Source: Neisseriaceae bacterium ESL0693
Lineage (GTDB): Bacteria > Pseudomonadota > Gammaproteobacteria > Burkholderiales > Neisseriaceae
Assembly: GCA_029433475.1 (NCBI GenBank)
Contig: JAQTIE010000002.1
Coordinates: 1-60,590, forward strand
Length of the DNA stretch: 60,590 nucleotides
Direction of reading: 5' to 3'
A program made the translations under genes and the position numbers. Under the pieces are notes generated by a model, which saw nothing but the letters and a program-made list of their open reading frames with translations, did no database searches and had not been told where the DNA came from. Shown in pieces: positions 60,495-60,590 of this stretch. The stretch's first letter is position 1. Each line of letters begins with the position of its first letter.

Positions 60495-60523
60495 TTGACT
60501 GGTATGAGGTAGGGGGGTATAGT
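60495..60523 (+). promoter_or_regulatory. Strong stable-RNA promoter, probably of an rRNA operon
   Basis: TTGACT (60495-60500), exactly 17 bases, TATAGT (60518-60523), followed by the start of a leader. Upstream (60420-60490) are A/T tracts such as AAATATTTCAAGAAGAAAC that could act as an UP element. The sequence resembles the pre-16S region of Neisseriaceae rRNA operons. No ORF begins in the remaining 67 bases; the RNA gene itself would lie outside the window. Confidence 0.6.
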
Positions 60524-60590
60524 TCGCCTTCTTCGCTGAAGACACAAACGAAACGAAAGGCCGCAAGGCTGATTTTAAAGTAGAATGGGT

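Overview
The window looks like chromosomal DNA of a betaproteobacterium of the family Neisseriaceae. Low GC (roughly 40-45% by eye), the gene order def-fmt-rsmB-DUF4390-ntrY-ntrX, the tandem bacterioferritin pair, the compact nuoA-N operon and the individual protein sequences all fit; a bee-gut symbiont of the Snodgrassella type is my best guess, but genus is inference. Nearly everything is housekeeping except one inserted block (about 34.0-43.9 kb).

Layout. 1-340: decayed 3' end of an IS256-family transposase. 626-3065: three-gene PTS phosphorelay (EIIA-Man family, HPr, EI) with no sugar permease beside it. 3121-3226: candidate small RNA. 3431-6070: leuS. 6.1-7.2 kb: decayed coding sequence. 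7185-8139 (minus): two bacterioferritin genes whose active sites are complementary (one ferroxidase, one haem-binding). 8905-10017 (minus): asd. 10303-11850: murJ. 12403-26686: complete 14-gene complex I operon nuoABCDEFGHIJKLMN with separate nuoC and nuoD. 26962-31409: proB, a butanediol-type zinc dehydrogenase, and guaC, with about 1 kb of decayed sequence before guaC. 31798-33901: phoB-phoR. 33930-34005: tRNA-Lys(UUU).

The island. The last 47 bases of tRNA-Lys plus 17 bases beyond recur as a perfect 64-base direct repeat at 43867-43930. Between the two copies lie about 9.9 kb holding two divergent operons of a Ter stress-response system: on the minus strand a four-gene, translationally coupled set (PRTase_2/TRSP protein, HAD phosphatase, PRTase/StiP-PELOTA protein, HpcH/CitE-like aldolase) thought from comparative genomics to make a nucleoside-like metabolite; on the plus strand terZABCDE. 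This is the signature of an island integrated at the 3' end of a tRNA gene; no integrase is left.

After the island: lysS, fxsA (minus), nlpD-like lipoprotein gene, rsmA, an orphan polar-amino-acid ABC ATPase gene, metF (minus), then the minus-strand operon def-fmt-rsmB-DUF4390-ntrY-ntrX, a LysM protein gene diverging from def, rsmE (minus) and an inositol-monophosphatase family gene. The window ends in a very strong TTGACT-17-TATAGT promoter that most likely drives a ribosomal RNA operon starting just outside.
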